A stretch of 64,000 nucleotides of DNA from Tersicoccus phoenicis (GTDB taxonomy: Bacteria > Actinomycetota > Actinomycetes > Actinomycetales > Micrococcaceae). Below, piece after piece: positions 13,819 through 21,985 of this stretch (position 1 is the stretch's first letter; the number at the start of each line of letters is the position of its first letter). The stretch lies in the NCBI RefSeq assembly GCF_001968835.1, contig NZ_MRDE01000081.1, positions 1 through 64,000 of the forward strand, in the 5' to 3' direction. Both the position numbers and the translations under genes were made by a program. A model generated the notes under the pieces. That model was not told the DNA's origin, made no database searches, and saw only the letters and a program-made list of their open reading frames with translations.

Positions 13819-14946
13819 ATGGTCACCTACTCGCCTGACACGGTTGCACTCGACGACATTCTTCTCGACCCAAATAACTTTCGGTTCCGAGGTCCAGGAA
13901 CAGCCATCGAGGTCGCTGAATCTCGTTTCGCCGAGAAGTCTGTCCAGGAGGCCGCGCTTGAGCGGATCGTGAGCGATGGTGTCACTGAAGTGAAGCGTTC
14001 TATTGCTGAGAACGGCTTCGTTCCAGTGGAGCGCATCGTCGTTCGTCCTCTGAAAATCGAATCGAGTTCCGAAGCAGGCAAATCAGGTGACAGTGCCACC
14101 GGGTCGAGCCACTACGTAGTAGTAGAGGGAAACCGTCGTACGGCGGCCTTGAAGTTGCTCAGGAAAGAGCACACAAGCGGCGCTGCGTTGAAGTCTTCGG
14201 TGTCTGACGTGTTCGATGCGGTGCCTGTTCTTCTTGCTTCGGACGCATCCGACGAAGACCTTCTCGCGATTATGGGTATCAGGCACGTTGGTGGTCCGAA
14301 AGAGTGGGGCGGTTACCAAAGCGCTCTCCTGGTGTACGAACTCATGGAAGATAGCGGCATCGACGCTCGGCAGGTCGCCTCCAGGCTTGGGTTGACTGTC
14401 CAAGAAGTAAATCGCAGGCATCGCGCCTTCTCGGCCCTGACTCAGATGGCCAATGATCCGGAGTACGGCGAGCTTGTCACTCCTGACTTTTATGCAATCT
14501 TCCACGAAGTGGTGGGGCAACCCAAGCTACGCGAGTGGCTGGGATGGGATAACTCAAAATACGAGCTGACGGAAGCCAACAACCGAGAGCAAATGTATTT
14601 CTGGCTGACCGGCGATGCGGACACGCCGAAGAAGATAACTGGTTATGGTGACATCCGAGATCTGAAACTCATCATCGAGAACCCCGATGCTCTGTCAGCA
14701 ATGCAGGATGACGACCAAAGCCTGGCCGATGCGCTAGCGATCGTTAAGTCAGAAGCAAAAGCGACGAAGTGGCTGCCGAACGCGAAAGCCGCCCTCGCCT
14801 CTCTCCGCGACATGAGCCTGGAAACGATGGAGAACCTTGATGATGACGGTGTGCAAATCTTGACATCACTTAAGGAAAAGTCCAGCTCCGTGCTTCGGGC
14901 AGTGAGCGCTGCAAGAAGAACGGATGAGGACGCGGTCTCCGACTGA
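13819..14946 (+). CDS. ParB/Srx-fold nuclease-domain protein, putative defence component
   Basis: The 375-residue protein has a ParB-like N-terminal domain: DDILLDPNNFRFRG, KRSIAENGFVPVERIVV, and YVVVEGNRRTAALKLL with the E-G-N-R-R-T nucleotide/DNA-contact motif at about residues 100-110. RQVASRLGLTVQEVNRRHRAF follows as a helix-turn-helix. The C-terminal half has no recognised domain. GC and codon use are clearly lower than in the flanking transfer genes, which suggests separate acquisition. The stop overlaps the next gene (TGATG), an Mrr-like endonuclease, so the two probably act together. ParB-fold proteins in defence loci may use NTP or act as nucleases; the activity is not shown here. 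Confidence 0.75.
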   Translation: MVTYSPDTVALDDILLDPNNFRFRGPGTAIEVAESRFAEKSVQEAALERIVSDGVTEVKRSIAENGFVPVERIVVRPLKIESSSEAGKSGDSATGSSHYVVVEGNRRTAALKLLRKEHTSGAALKSSVSDVFDAVPVLLASDASDEDLLAIMGIRHVGGPKEWGGYQSALLVYELMEDSGIDARQVASRLGLTVQEVNRRHRAFSALTQMANDPEYGELVTPDFYAIFHEVVGQPKLREWLGWDNSKYELTEANNREQMYFWLTGDADTPKKITGYGDIRDLKLIIENPDALSAMQDDDQSLADALAIVKSEAKATKWLPNAKAALASLRDMSLETMENLDDDGVQILTSLKEKSSSVLRAVSAARRTDEDAVSD

Positions 14947-15830
14947 TGGCTATCGGGGCGGAAGATCTCACGCGACTGCTCGTCGAACATCTGACCCCCG
15001 GTGCGCATCCTCAAGATTTGCACCATTGCTTGGCGGAGTTGGCACAGGCGAACGGTTATGGCGACAGCATCAACCATGCGCTAGAGCTTGTAGAAGCGCT
15101 TGTGCCCGAAGTTCAGGACAGACTGGACACGATGCGGAATGCTGCGATTCAGAACGGCACCACGTGGAACATCGAGCTCTTCGGCTCTGGAAAAGAGTGG
15201 GTCCGGGGGGCGTCCTTCGATGATCCGGGACTTCCGGCCGAGGACAGAACGGCGCGCTCCCGGAGGGCTTTCGCCAACGAGGCGAAAGCAGCCTTACTAG
15301 GGCTTACGTATCGTGACTTCGAGTTCGCGTGTGCCACAGTTCTGAGGTTGCTTGGCTGCCAGGACCCTCGAACCACGAGACAGAGCAACGATGGAGGGAT
15401 CGACTTCCACGGGAGGCTAGAGCTAAGAGGAAGGCTTGACTCTCCGTTCCCATACGGAGGACTTGATGACCGTGCGAAAGTCTGGCTGATCGGACAGGCG
15501 AAGCACTACCCCACTTCAAACTTGGCACCGGCAGTGGTCCGGGAGATGGTTGGAACCGCCGAGCTGGCTCGTACTGGCGGCGCGCTTCAAGAATGGCCAG
15601 GCCTCCGCTTGCGCCCCTTCGACGCGTCCCTCATCCTGATCTTCACAACTGGCGGTTTTAGCGTCGGAGCGAAGGCACTGCTCGAACGGTCCGGCATGCT
15701 CTCGATGGACGGGGATCAATTGACGACATTCCTCTGTGACGCTGGAATCGGCATACAGAATGAGGACAGCGTCTTCGACGCCTCCCTGTTCCGTGAGCAG
15801 CTTGTCGATACGGCAAAGTTGCACGCCTGA
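14946..15830 (+). CDS. Mrr-like PD-(D/E)XK restriction endonuclease
   Basis: A 294-residue protein. Its core YRDFEFACATVLRLLGCQ, SNDGGIDFHG, and VWLIGQAKHY fits the Mrr_cat fold: Glu in the first helix, Asp in GGIDF, and Q-A-K as the (D/E/Q)xK pair. Mrr-like enzymes cut modified or foreign DNA. The N-terminal 110 residues are helical with no family match and may bind DNA or the ParB-like partner. It is translationally coupled to that partner and converges with the VirD4-like gene. Target specificity unknown; no methyltransferase is coupled to this pair. Confidence 0.8.
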   Translation: MAIGAEDLTRLLVEHLTPGAHPQDLHHCLAELAQANGYGDSINHALELVEALVPEVQDRLDTMRNAAIQNGTTWNIELFGSGKEWVRGASFDDPGLPAEDRTARSRRAFANEAKAALLGLTYRDFEFACATVLRLLGCQDPRTTRQSNDGGIDFHGRLELRGRLDSPFPYGGLDDRAKVWLIGQAKHYPTSNLAPAVVREMVGTAELARTGGALQEWPGLRLRPFDASLILIFTTGGFSVGAKALLERSGMLSMDGDQLTTFLCDAGIGIQNEDSVFDASLFREQLVDTAKLHA

Positions 15831-15885
15831 GCTACCCACGAGAGCAAACCTAGCGGCAACCTTCGCTGAGGGTCTTCGTATACGT

Positions 15886-17250
15886 TCAAGCCGCCTTGGG
15901 GCGAGCCTTGAACCTGACCTGGGAGATGTCGACGAGGTTCACCAGCAAACCAGCGTCGGAGAAGGTGTCCGCGGCCGCGCCGGGGCGCTTGCCGCGCAGC
16001 AGCCGTCCCTCGTCCATCGACTTCGGCAGCAGGTCAGTGGCGTGCAGGGTGTCGGCCTTCTCGGACTGTTGGGACTGTCGCCCGAGGTGGTCGGTAGTGG
16101 TCTTGTGGCGTTCGCTCTGCCCGTACCACCACGCCGCTCGTTCGAGCATGTCCTTCTCGGGTGCGCCGACGAGGCACAGGACTGCGGGGAACACCTCGCG
16201 CAGCTCGTCCATGCCCTCCTTGCCGTAACGCTTGGCGAACTGCGACGTGGCCTGCACCGCGCAGAGCAGGTGGATGCCCATCGCGCGGGACTCGGTGACG
16301 ACGGTCGGCAGCTTCGGCCAGGGCATCGTGTTGCACAGCTCGTCGACGACCATGAGCAGCCTGGGCAGCCTGGTCTTCTCGGTCTGGTTGGCGCGCCACC
16401 GCTTGGAGATGAAGTCGACCGCCGAGACGGCGGCACCGGCTGCGACGCCGGTCGCCGGGGCGACCATGAACAGCGTGGCCTTCGGGTGGGCCAGCATGTC
16501 CGGGGTGAAGGCCCGCGACGTGCCGTCACCGGCGACGGTGGAGCGCAGCCACGGGGCGACGGCGGACTTCATGGTCACCATGATCGAGTCGCGCATCTTC
16601 GCGTCGAGCAGTGCTGCGCTTTTCAGCTCCGATTCGAGCATCGGTGACAGATCTTCCAGGATGCCGATCGCGTTGATCCAGCTCGGCTGCTCGGTGTCGT
16701 CCTCGTCGTCCGGGCTCAGGCGGCCGACGGCGGCTCGGGTCCAGGTGATGCCGCGCTGGCCGGTCGCGCGCAGCAGCGCGGCCAGCGGAGCGAGGGAGAC
16801 GTTCTCCCAGAACGGATCACCGCTGCCGCCGCCCTTGGTGTTTCCGCCACCGGCTCCGGCGGCACCGGACTGCATGAGGATGCTCGCGAGGTCCATCGCG
16901 TCGTCGTCGGTGCGGATGAGCGCGGTTGGGTCGACGACGACCTTCTCGACCCCGGGTGGCAGAACATCGTCGGGCACCTCGCCCGAGAGGTCCAGGACGT
17001 ACGTGTGTCGACCACCGGCCCACTCGTGCCGCTGCTCCAGGCAGAGGTCGATGAGGTCGGGCTTCGAGGAGACGGCGACGACCGGTCCCTGCCACATGAG
17101 GATGCCCGGACCGAGGACACGCCTGGACTTGCCGACGCCGGAGGGCCCGCTCACAAGCAGGTGTGGCGCGGTCTCGGCGGGCTTGCCGTCGATGAAGCCT
17201 CCGAACGGGGTCGGCGGCGGGGTGTAGGTGGTGCTGCTGAAGAGAGCCAC
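15886..17250 (-). CDS. VirD4/TraG-like coupling ATPase without a membrane domain
   Basis: GTG at 17250 (AAGGAG upstream) gives 454 residues. Walker A GPSGVGKS is at about 35-42, Walker B LLMVVDEL near residue 300, and the T4CP-type SRAMGIHLLCAVQATSQFAKRYG segment follows. Coupling proteins bring the relaxase-DNA complex to a conjugation channel. The usual N-terminal transmembrane pair is missing: the P-loop begins only 34 residues in. The small membrane proteins encoded divergently from 17652 may supply anchoring. It overlaps in operon with an RHH gene upstream. Confidence 0.8.
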   Translation of the reverse strand: MALFSSTTYTPPPTPFGGFIDGKPAETAPHLLVSGPSGVGKSRRVLGPGILMWQGPVVAVSSKPDLIDLCLEQRHEWAGGRHTYVLDLSGEVPDDVLPPGVEKVVVDPTALIRTDDDAMDLASILMQSGAAGAGGGNTKGGGSGDPFWENVSLAPLAALLRATGQRGITWTRAAVGRLSPDDEDDTEQPSWINAIGILEDLSPMLESELKSAALLDAKMRDSIMVTMKSAVAPWLRSTVAGDGTSRAFTPDMLAHPKATLFMVAPATGVAAGAAVSAVDFISKRWRANQTEKTRLPRLLMVVDELCNTMPWPKLPTVVTESRAMGIHLLCAVQATSQFAKRYGKEGMDELREVFPAVLCLVGAPEKDMLERAAWWYGQSERHKTTTDHLGRQSQQSEKADTLHATDLLPKSMDEGRLLRGKRPGAAADTFSDAGLLVNLVDISQVRFKARPKAA

Positions 17251-17252
17251 GG

Positions 17253-17513
17253 CTACTCCTTCTGGTGCGGTTCGTCCTTGTTGTGCCACCGGTTGGCGGT
17301 CGCGGTCTTGCCACCCTTGGATCTGCTCTCGCGGAAGCTTGCGGCCTCCTGCTCGATGACGGCTTCCAGCTCCTCATTACCGAGCTTGCCCAGGCCGTAG
17401 ACCAGAAGTGCTCTGCCAAGCACGCCGTGCGGGATGTTCGCCTCCGCAGCGGCGACTCGTAGCCGTTGGGCCTGGTCGTCGGTCAGGGAGATGGCGAGCC
17501 TCGTCGCTGACAT
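17253..17513 (-). CDS. Ribbon-helix-helix-like regulator
   Basis: ATG at 17513 gives 86 residues, MSATRLAISLTDDQAQRLRVAAAEANIPHG, resembling CopG/RHH accessory proteins of mobilization or regulation. The C-terminus is charged (RESRSKGGKTATANRWHNK). It sits 2 bases before the coupling ATPase gene and is divergent from the membrane-protein operon at 17652, with palindromic sequence between them. It may regulate transfer or act in the relaxosome. Confidence 0.6.
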   Translation of the reverse strand: MSATRLAISLTDDQAQRLRVAAAEANIPHGVLGRALLVYGLGKLGNEELEAVIEQEAASFRESRSKGGKTATANRWHNKDEPHQKE

Positions 17514-17602
17514 GTCGTGGGCCTCCTGGTAGCTCAATAGCACTAGATCGGGTGTTATACCCAAGCGTACGTCCACGGCACTTCACTCCTTTCGTAGCTT
17601 TG

Positions 17603-17614
17603 TAGCACATGCTA
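17603..17614. promoter_or_regulatory. Palindrome between divergent transfer operons
   Basis: TAGCA-CA-TGCTA is a short palindrome in the 138-base gap between the RHH gene and the small membrane-protein gene. TAGCAC recurs nearby at about 17538. A plausible binding site for the RHH protein. Confidence 0.4.
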
Positions 17615-17651
17615 TCGTGTTAGGCACGAGCTTCGATCGAAGGAGGACCCC

Positions 17652-17852
17652 ATGGGTAAGTACGTTCTTGGCCTGATCGCTGTCCTGGTGCTGCTTGGCG
17701 GCACCTTCTTCCTCGGCTACACGGCAGGTATCAGCTCCGACGGTGGACGCGTCTGTCAGATGGACCCTCAGACCGGTCAGGCCACGGACAAGAGCGTGTG
17801 CATCGTCGACGGCGTGCGCTACGTCCCCGAGGACAGCCACACCGATGAGTGA
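17652..17852 (+). CDS. Small single-pass membrane protein
   Basis: A 66-residue protein with MGKYVLGLIAVLVLLGGTFF as a transmembrane or signal segment, then a short polar domain with two cysteines (RVCQMD and SVCIVDG) that could form a disulfide outside the cell. AAGGAGG precedes the ATG. It overlaps the next gene by 8 bases. Probably part of the transfer module; exact role unknown. Confidence 0.65.
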   Translation: MGKYVLGLIAVLVLLGGTFFLGYTAGISSDGGRVCQMDPQTGQATDKSVCIVDGVRYVPEDSHTDE

Positions 17853-18555
17853 GCACCGCTGGGAGCGGGAACGGGCGGCCTGGGTTCTCGCCCGTGCCGG
17901 GCACCGCCCGGGTGCTCGTCGTCGTGGCGAGAAGCTCGCCGTCGTTGCCCGGCGGAACGACCGCTACGAGGCAGGTGCCGGTGATGCCGGGTTCGCCGAG
18001 GTCACGACCAGACCGCTCCTGTACCGGGTGATCTTCCGTGAGGAGGGCGCAGCGAACACGGCGGGCTGGGCGTTGCTGGCCCTCATCGGCGTCATGGTCG
18101 TCGCGGTGCTCGCGGGACCAGCGCTGATCATCAGCCGGGCTGCGTACGGCACCTGGTGGGTGATGGTCCGCAAGTGGGGCCGCATGATGCCCGGTCCGTA
18201 CCTGCTGATCGCTGCCGTGCTCGGCGCAGTGGCGTGGCTGGTGTTGTCGACGACGGGATTGGAGGGCGGCGTCCTCCTCGCGGCGCGATACGTCGCGTTC
18301 CAGGTGGTCGGAGGCGTCGCGTGGGCGGCATGGCTGGTCCGTGCGAACGGCTGGGCGGCCGTGGCACGCAAGCAGAAGCAGTCGAAGCAGCGCATCGCTC
18401 CGATCGTCGTCGAGACCGAGGCGCCGGCCGTGCCCGTCGAGGTTGACAACTCATCTCACCAGGAGCGCGACGACGAGCCGGTGGGCATTGCGCCGATCGT
18501 CATCGAAGTGGAGACCGAGGTCGGGCACGAGCCCGAGCACAAGGAAGGAGCCTGA
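17845..18555 (+). CDS. Multi-pass membrane protein of the transfer module
   Basis: A 236-residue protein. The basic N-terminus (RERAAWVLARAGHRPG) is followed by three likely membrane segments (around AGWALLALIGVMVVAVLAG, PYLLIAAVLGAVAWLVL and VAFQVVGGVAWAAWLV) and a hydrophilic C-terminal tail with a repeated motif, IAPIVVETE and IAPIVIEVETE. No family recognised. Its place between transfer genes suggests it anchors the soluble coupling ATPase. Confidence 0.65.
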   Translation: MSEHRWERERAAWVLARAGHRPGARRRGEKLAVVARRNDRYEAGAGDAGFAEVTTRPLLYRVIFREEGAANTAGWALLALIGVMVVAVLAGPALIISRAAYGTWWVMVRKWGRMMPGPYLLIAAVLGAVAWLVLSTTGLEGGVLLAARYVAFQVVGGVAWAAWLVRANGWAAVARKQKQSKQRIAPIVVETEAPAVPVEVDNSSHQERDDEPVGIAPIVIEVETEVGHEPEHKEGA

Positions 18556-18557
18556 TC

Positions 18558-19142
18558 ATGGCGAAGGGCAAGAGCAAGGGCGGCCAGGTCGTCGTCAACA
18601 TCGAGCAGAACAACCGCATCTACCAGATCATCGCGACGCTGCTGCTGTGTGGCGCGATCGGCATGGTGGCGTACGCGCTGGCCAAGAACGGCTGGCTGGA
18701 GATCGCCGCGACCATGCTCACGATGTTCCTCGTGCAGCTGACCACGCTGCTGTTCAAGAACGGCATCATCGGGCTCCCCGAGAAGCAGGACGACTCGGCG
18801 TTCAAGGGCACGAAGGGTCTGCTGCGCACGATGGCCGCGGACTTCCGCGAGTGGCAGGCTCGGTCACCGATCTGGCGGCTTGCGGCCCTGGCGACTGGCT
18901 ACACGCTCGCGTTCATGCTCGCCCGCTCGGGCATCAGCTGGGCGCTGACGGTCTTCACCAACGTGTGGATGGCAGGCGCAGCGGCGGCGTTCCTCGCCTC
19001 CCTGATCATCTTCCCCTCGCTGATCGGAAACGCAACGAAGTTCCTCGCGAGCAGGGCGACCGAGGGCAAGAAGCGCGAGCAGAGCATCGAAGACGAGGAG
19101 AAGGAGGTCATCACGAAGACCTTCGACCTGGACCAGGAGTAA
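18558..19142 (+). CDS. Multi-pass membrane protein of the transfer module
   Basis: A 194-residue protein with about four membrane segments (IYQIIATLLLCGAIGMVAYA, IAATMLTMFLVQLTTLLF, LAALATGYTLAFMLA, AGAAAAFLASLIIFPSLIG) and a charged C-terminal tail (KKREQSIEDEEKEV). AAGGAG lies upstream, and the start follows the previous stop by 2 bases. Topology suggests a channel or scaffold subunit, but no family was recognised. Confidence 0.65.
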   Translation: MAKGKSKGGQVVVNIEQNNRIYQIIATLLLCGAIGMVAYALAKNGWLEIAATMLTMFLVQLTTLLFKNGIIGLPEKQDDSAFKGTKGLLRTMAADFREWQARSPIWRLAALATGYTLAFMLARSGISWALTVFTNVWMAGAAAAFLASLIIFPSLIGNATKFLASRATEGKKREQSIEDEEKEVITKTFDLDQE

Positions 19143-19214
19143 CCCCGGTCAGTTGCCGCGAAGGCGACCTACCGACGGAAGACCGGCACCGCCGGGTGGA
19201 GAGAGGAGACCAGC

Positions 19215-19559
19215 ATGGCGAAGCAGACGAAGGCGCAGCGGATCGAGGAGAAGGTCGCAGGCGGCCTGTCGCACATCGAGGCGGAGATCGAGGTCGAGCA
19301 GGAGGACGCCGCTGCTCGGATCGCTCGGCTGCGGCAGCGGCAGGAGAAGGAGGACGCGAAGGTCCGCGAGATCGTCGTCGACCTCCTGGAGGAGGAGCAC
19401 TCGGAGGTCTTCGAGCGCCTCCAGGCCAAGGCACGGGAGCGGCTGTCCGGTGAGGCGCAGCGTCGTCGGGAGCGCGCGAAGCGGGCGACTCGTTCGTCCG
19501 AGTCCACGCCGCCGAGCGGTGTGGCTGCCGAGAAGTCGACGTTCTCGGCCGGGGCGTGA
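19215..19559 (+). CDS. Coiled-coil protein
   Basis: A 114-residue, highly charged helical protein (KAQRIEEKVAGGLSHIEAEI, then RQRQEKEDAKVREIVVDLLE) with heptad-like spacing, an Arg-rich tail and a Ser/Thr end. GAGAGGAG precedes the ATG. Function unknown. Its position just before the candidate oriT and mobC suggests a relaxosome accessory role. Confidence 0.6.
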   Translation: MAKQTKAQRIEEKVAGGLSHIEAEIEVEQEDAAARIARLRQRQEKEDAKVREIVVDLLEEEHSEVFERLQAKARERLSGEAQRRRERAKRATRSSESTPPSGVAAEKSTFSAGA

Positions 19560-19582
19560 GGCCGGTGGCCAGGAGGGGTCGA

Positions 19583-19729
19583 GGGGAGGGCGCAGCCCTC
19601 CCCCGCAAGCGCCTTTGAGGAAGACGAGCGCCAGCGATGTCTGACGAAAAGGTTGCTTGCACCTCATGTGTCTGGGTGATCAGGCAGGGCAGGCATTTGA
19701 AGCACGACGACGAAGGAGGAGGGATTCAC
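19583..19729 (+). other. Candidate oriT region
   Basis: The gap before mobC has a perfect 8-bp hairpin GGGGAGGG-CGCAG-CCCTCCCC (19583-19603), then GCAAGCGC (19605-19612) and the repeated GAGCGCCAGCG area. oriT sites of MobC/relaxase modules usually lie immediately upstream of mobC with such a stem next to the nick. No nic consensus can be assigned by eye. Confidence 0.4.
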
Positions 19730-20143
19730 ATGGCAAGCAACATCCCAGACACGCGGCCGCCGAGTAAGGGTGAGCGACTCACCGTGCGGTTCAACGAAGG
19801 AGAACTCGCACGCGTGAGGCGGCGAGCCCTTGCGATGAGGGTCGCTCCGTCGGCACTGGTGCGTGCCTCCGTCCTCGATGTCGTCGAGGGCGGGGTCGTG
19901 CCGACGGCGATCGCGGCAGCGATCGCGGACACCGAAGGGGTCACTGCGCACTCTCCTGCTCTGCGAGAGCTGCGCGTCGAAGTGAACCGCATCGGCGTGA
20001 ACTTCAACCAGCTGGTGCGCAAGGTGCACAGCGACGGTGCCGCAACGCTCGGCAGTCCGACGGCGTTGGCGGTGTTGGCTCAGCTGACGGACGTGCTGCG
20101 CCGCGTCGAGGACGAGCTGGGCGGGACGAGGCGGGCGGTATGA
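19730..20143 (+). CDS. mobC: MobC-family relaxosome accessory protein
   Basis: ATG at 19730, with GAAGGAGGAGG upstream, gives 137 residues. The N-terminus KGERLTVRFNEGELARVRRRA is RHH-like, and the C-terminus LRELRVEVNRIGVNFNQLVRKV followed by DVLRRVEDELGG is the MobC (bacterial mobilisation protein) signature. MobC opens oriT DNA for the relaxase. An in-frame ATG 31 codons upstream lacks a ribosome site and similarity. It overlaps the relaxase gene by 4 bases. Confidence 0.85.
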   Translation: MASNIPDTRPPSKGERLTVRFNEGELARVRRRALAMRVAPSALVRASVLDVVEGGVVPTAIAAAIADTEGVTAHSPALRELRVEVNRIGVNFNQLVRKVHSDGAATLGSPTALAVLAQLTDVLRRVEDELGGTRRAV

Positions 20144-21348
20144 GCGTCACCAACTCCAAGCGCATCGCCAAGACCCGGCCCAAGGTCGAGTACGAGCTGT
20201 ACGGGGCAAAGGGCACCGAGAAGTACCGGCGCAACAAGACCGAGGGCACCGACCGGGTGGCTGCACTGCGTGTCGACGCCGAGAGCCCCGAGGAGTTCGT
20301 CGAGCGCGCCGAGGCACTCGCGACGGCGCATAGCCGCCGGATCGAGGCGCGCTCCTTGATCCAGAGCTTCGAGAGCAGCGAGTTCGACCCGAACGACCCC
20401 GAGGCCGTGCAGACGGTCAACGACCTGGGCTACGAGTTCGCGAAGAAGCTGCACCCGAACAGTGACGTGCTGGTGATCACGCACGTCGACGGTGCGGGCG
20501 GCCACCCGCACAACCACATCACGGTCATCAACCACGACAACGTCACGGGCCGTGCGCTCCAGGGCAACAACATGCACTGGCACGTGGCGAAGCAGAACGA
20601 CGAGCTGATGCGCGACTACGGGCTCCGCGTGGCCGAGCGCGGTTCACGCAACGTGGACCAGCGCTCGCTGTGGGAGCACCGCCGCGAGGGCGAGGCCGTC
20701 TCGGAGTTCGACCGCCAGCTCGGCGACCAGATTGAGGAGTCGCTGGCTGACCGTCGGTCAGTCGACCTCGCCAGCTACCGGCAGGTGCTGGCGGAGAAGG
20801 GCATCGAGCTGGACGAGAAGGTTCACACGATCAAGGCCAGCGCCGATGGCTCGACCCAGGACCACGAGTCGATCGGGTGGACCTACAAGGCCCTCGACAC
20901 CACCGGCGAGAAGCCGAGGAAGCGGCGCAGGAAGGCGTCGTCGCTGTCCGAGGAGTTCACCCACGGGGGTGCACAGGAGATTTTCAAGTACAACCAGGAA
21001 AGGACGGTGCGACATGAGCGTCTGGGACAGGATCGAGCAGCAGGAGTTGGAGGAAGCGCGACACAGGCGGGACCAGTCGACGTCCGAGGGACCGAAGATC
21101 GAGTCGCTGACCAGCGCCCCATCGAACACGAGTCAGGACTCGACGGCGATGCCGCCAAGCGCAGGGGCACGCGCGACCGACGAGCAGCTTCCTCTGAGCA
21201 GGCAGGAAGTCATGAGCATGATCAACATGGCTCGCATCAGCGCGCAGCCCGCGCAGCAGCCCGACGCAGGCTCATTGACGCCATTCGAGAAGGAGATGCT
21301 CGCTTTGTTGGAGGAGAACGCGAAGCAGAACGAGGCCTTTCGCTCTGA
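20140..21348 (+). CDS. Relaxase (MobA/VirD2-like)
   Basis: A 402-residue protein with the N-terminal relaxase domain: nucleophile candidates among Tyr18/Tyr21/Tyr29 (YELYGAKGTEKY) and the metal-binding three-His motif GGHPHNHITVIN with His122, His124 and His126. It nicks oriT and leads the strand into the recipient. The region beyond about residue 290 overlaps another gene in a different frame and becomes Arg/Gly-rich (for example RAARAAARRR), so the C-terminus is probably shaped by that overlap. It is coupled to mobC by a 4-base overlap. Confidence 0.88.
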   Translation: MSVTNSKRIAKTRPKVEYELYGAKGTEKYRRNKTEGTDRVAALRVDAESPEEFVERAEALATAHSRRIEARSLIQSFESSEFDPNDPEAVQTVNDLGYEFAKKLHPNSDVLVITHVDGAGGHPHNHITVINHDNVTGRALQGNNMHWHVAKQNDELMRDYGLRVAERGSRNVDQRSLWEHRREGEAVSEFDRQLGDQIEESLADRRSVDLASYRQVLAEKGIELDEKVHTIKASADGSTQDHESIGWTYKALDTTGEKPRKRRRKASSLSEEFTHGGAQEIFKYNQERTVRHERLGQDRAAGVGGSATQAGPVDVRGTEDRVADQRPIEHESGLDGDAAKRRGTRDRRAASSEQAGSHEHDQHGSHQRAARAAARRRLIDAIREGDARFVGGEREAERGLSL

Positions 21349-21916
21349 GGTGCGCTCGGAGCTGAAGGCCCTCTCGGAAACTGTCCACGCCAACGGACGG
21401 GTGAGGCTTGACCCGGACAAGCTTGCCGTGAGTATCGCGCGGGCACTCGCGCCCCGATTGGTGGACAAGCTCGGCGCACAGATCGCCGCCAGTGAGAAGC
21501 GCATGACCGAAACGCTGTCATCGCTTGAGCGTCGGGTGGTCACCGTTGGAGACAACATGGTAGCCAAGGTGGAAGAGGTGTTCCAGAAGGCCACTTCGTG
21601 GTTTGAGAAGCTCGAGAAGATCGCCGCTCGGCTCAAGGGTGCACTGACCTGGGCGGGTATCGGGATGGTCTCCGTGACGTTGTTGCCGTATGTGTTTGCT
21701 GTGATGGTCGGGGGGATGGTCCTGGGCCTCGTCGGGCAGATGTTCGGCATCCCCGAGATCTTCGGGTGGGCCTGGGCGTCGTTCGTAGCGGCGGAGGCGT
21801 GGTGGTTGAAGCTGATCATCGCCGTCGCCACGGTCGGTAGCGCTCTTGGCACGTGCTGGGTCGTCTACTGGCTCGGCAACAAGGCCGCAAGGGGTCTGTC
21901 GCGGATGGTGACCTGA
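21014..21916 (+). CDS. MobB-like membrane protein overlapping the relaxase gene
   Basis: ATG at 21014 (upstream AGGAAAGGACG) starts inside the relaxase gene in another frame; the two overlap for 335 bases. The 300-residue product has a charged N-terminus (SVWDRIEQQELEEARHRRD), a long coiled-coil middle (EVRSELKALSETV, SEKRMTETLSSLERRV), and two or three C-terminal membrane helices (MVSVTLLPYVFAVMVGGMVL, LIIAVATVGSALGTCWVVYW). This layout, and overlap with the relaxase gene, are known from MobB/MobD proteins of small mobilizable plasmids, which hold the relaxase at the membrane. Confidence 0.75.
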   Translation: MSVWDRIEQQELEEARHRRDQSTSEGPKIESLTSAPSNTSQDSTAMPPSAGARATDEQLPLSRQEVMSMINMARISAQPAQQPDAGSLTPFEKEMLALLEENAKQNEAFRSEVRSELKALSETVHANGRVRLDPDKLAVSIARALAPRLVDKLGAQIAASEKRMTETLSSLERRVVTVGDNMVAKVEEVFQKATSWFEKLEKIAARLKGALTWAGIGMVSVTLLPYVFAVMVGGMVLGLVGQMFGIPEIFGWAWASFVAAEAWWLKLIIAVATVGSALGTCWVVYWLGNKAARGLSRMVT

Positions 21917-21931
21917 GTCTTCGGAGGAAAA

Positions 21932-21970
21932 GAGCAACCCCGCAGCCGGATGGCTGCGGGGTTGTTGCTC
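21932..21970. terminator. Bidirectional terminator between convergent genes
   Basis: A perfect 12-bp stem AACCCCGCAGCC / GGCTGCGGGGTT with a GGAT loop, extended outward by GAGCAA/TTGCTC. It lies between the mob operon and the convergent lipoprotein gene. Confidence 0.85.
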
Positions 21971-21985
21971 TTGTAGCTCGCCGGA

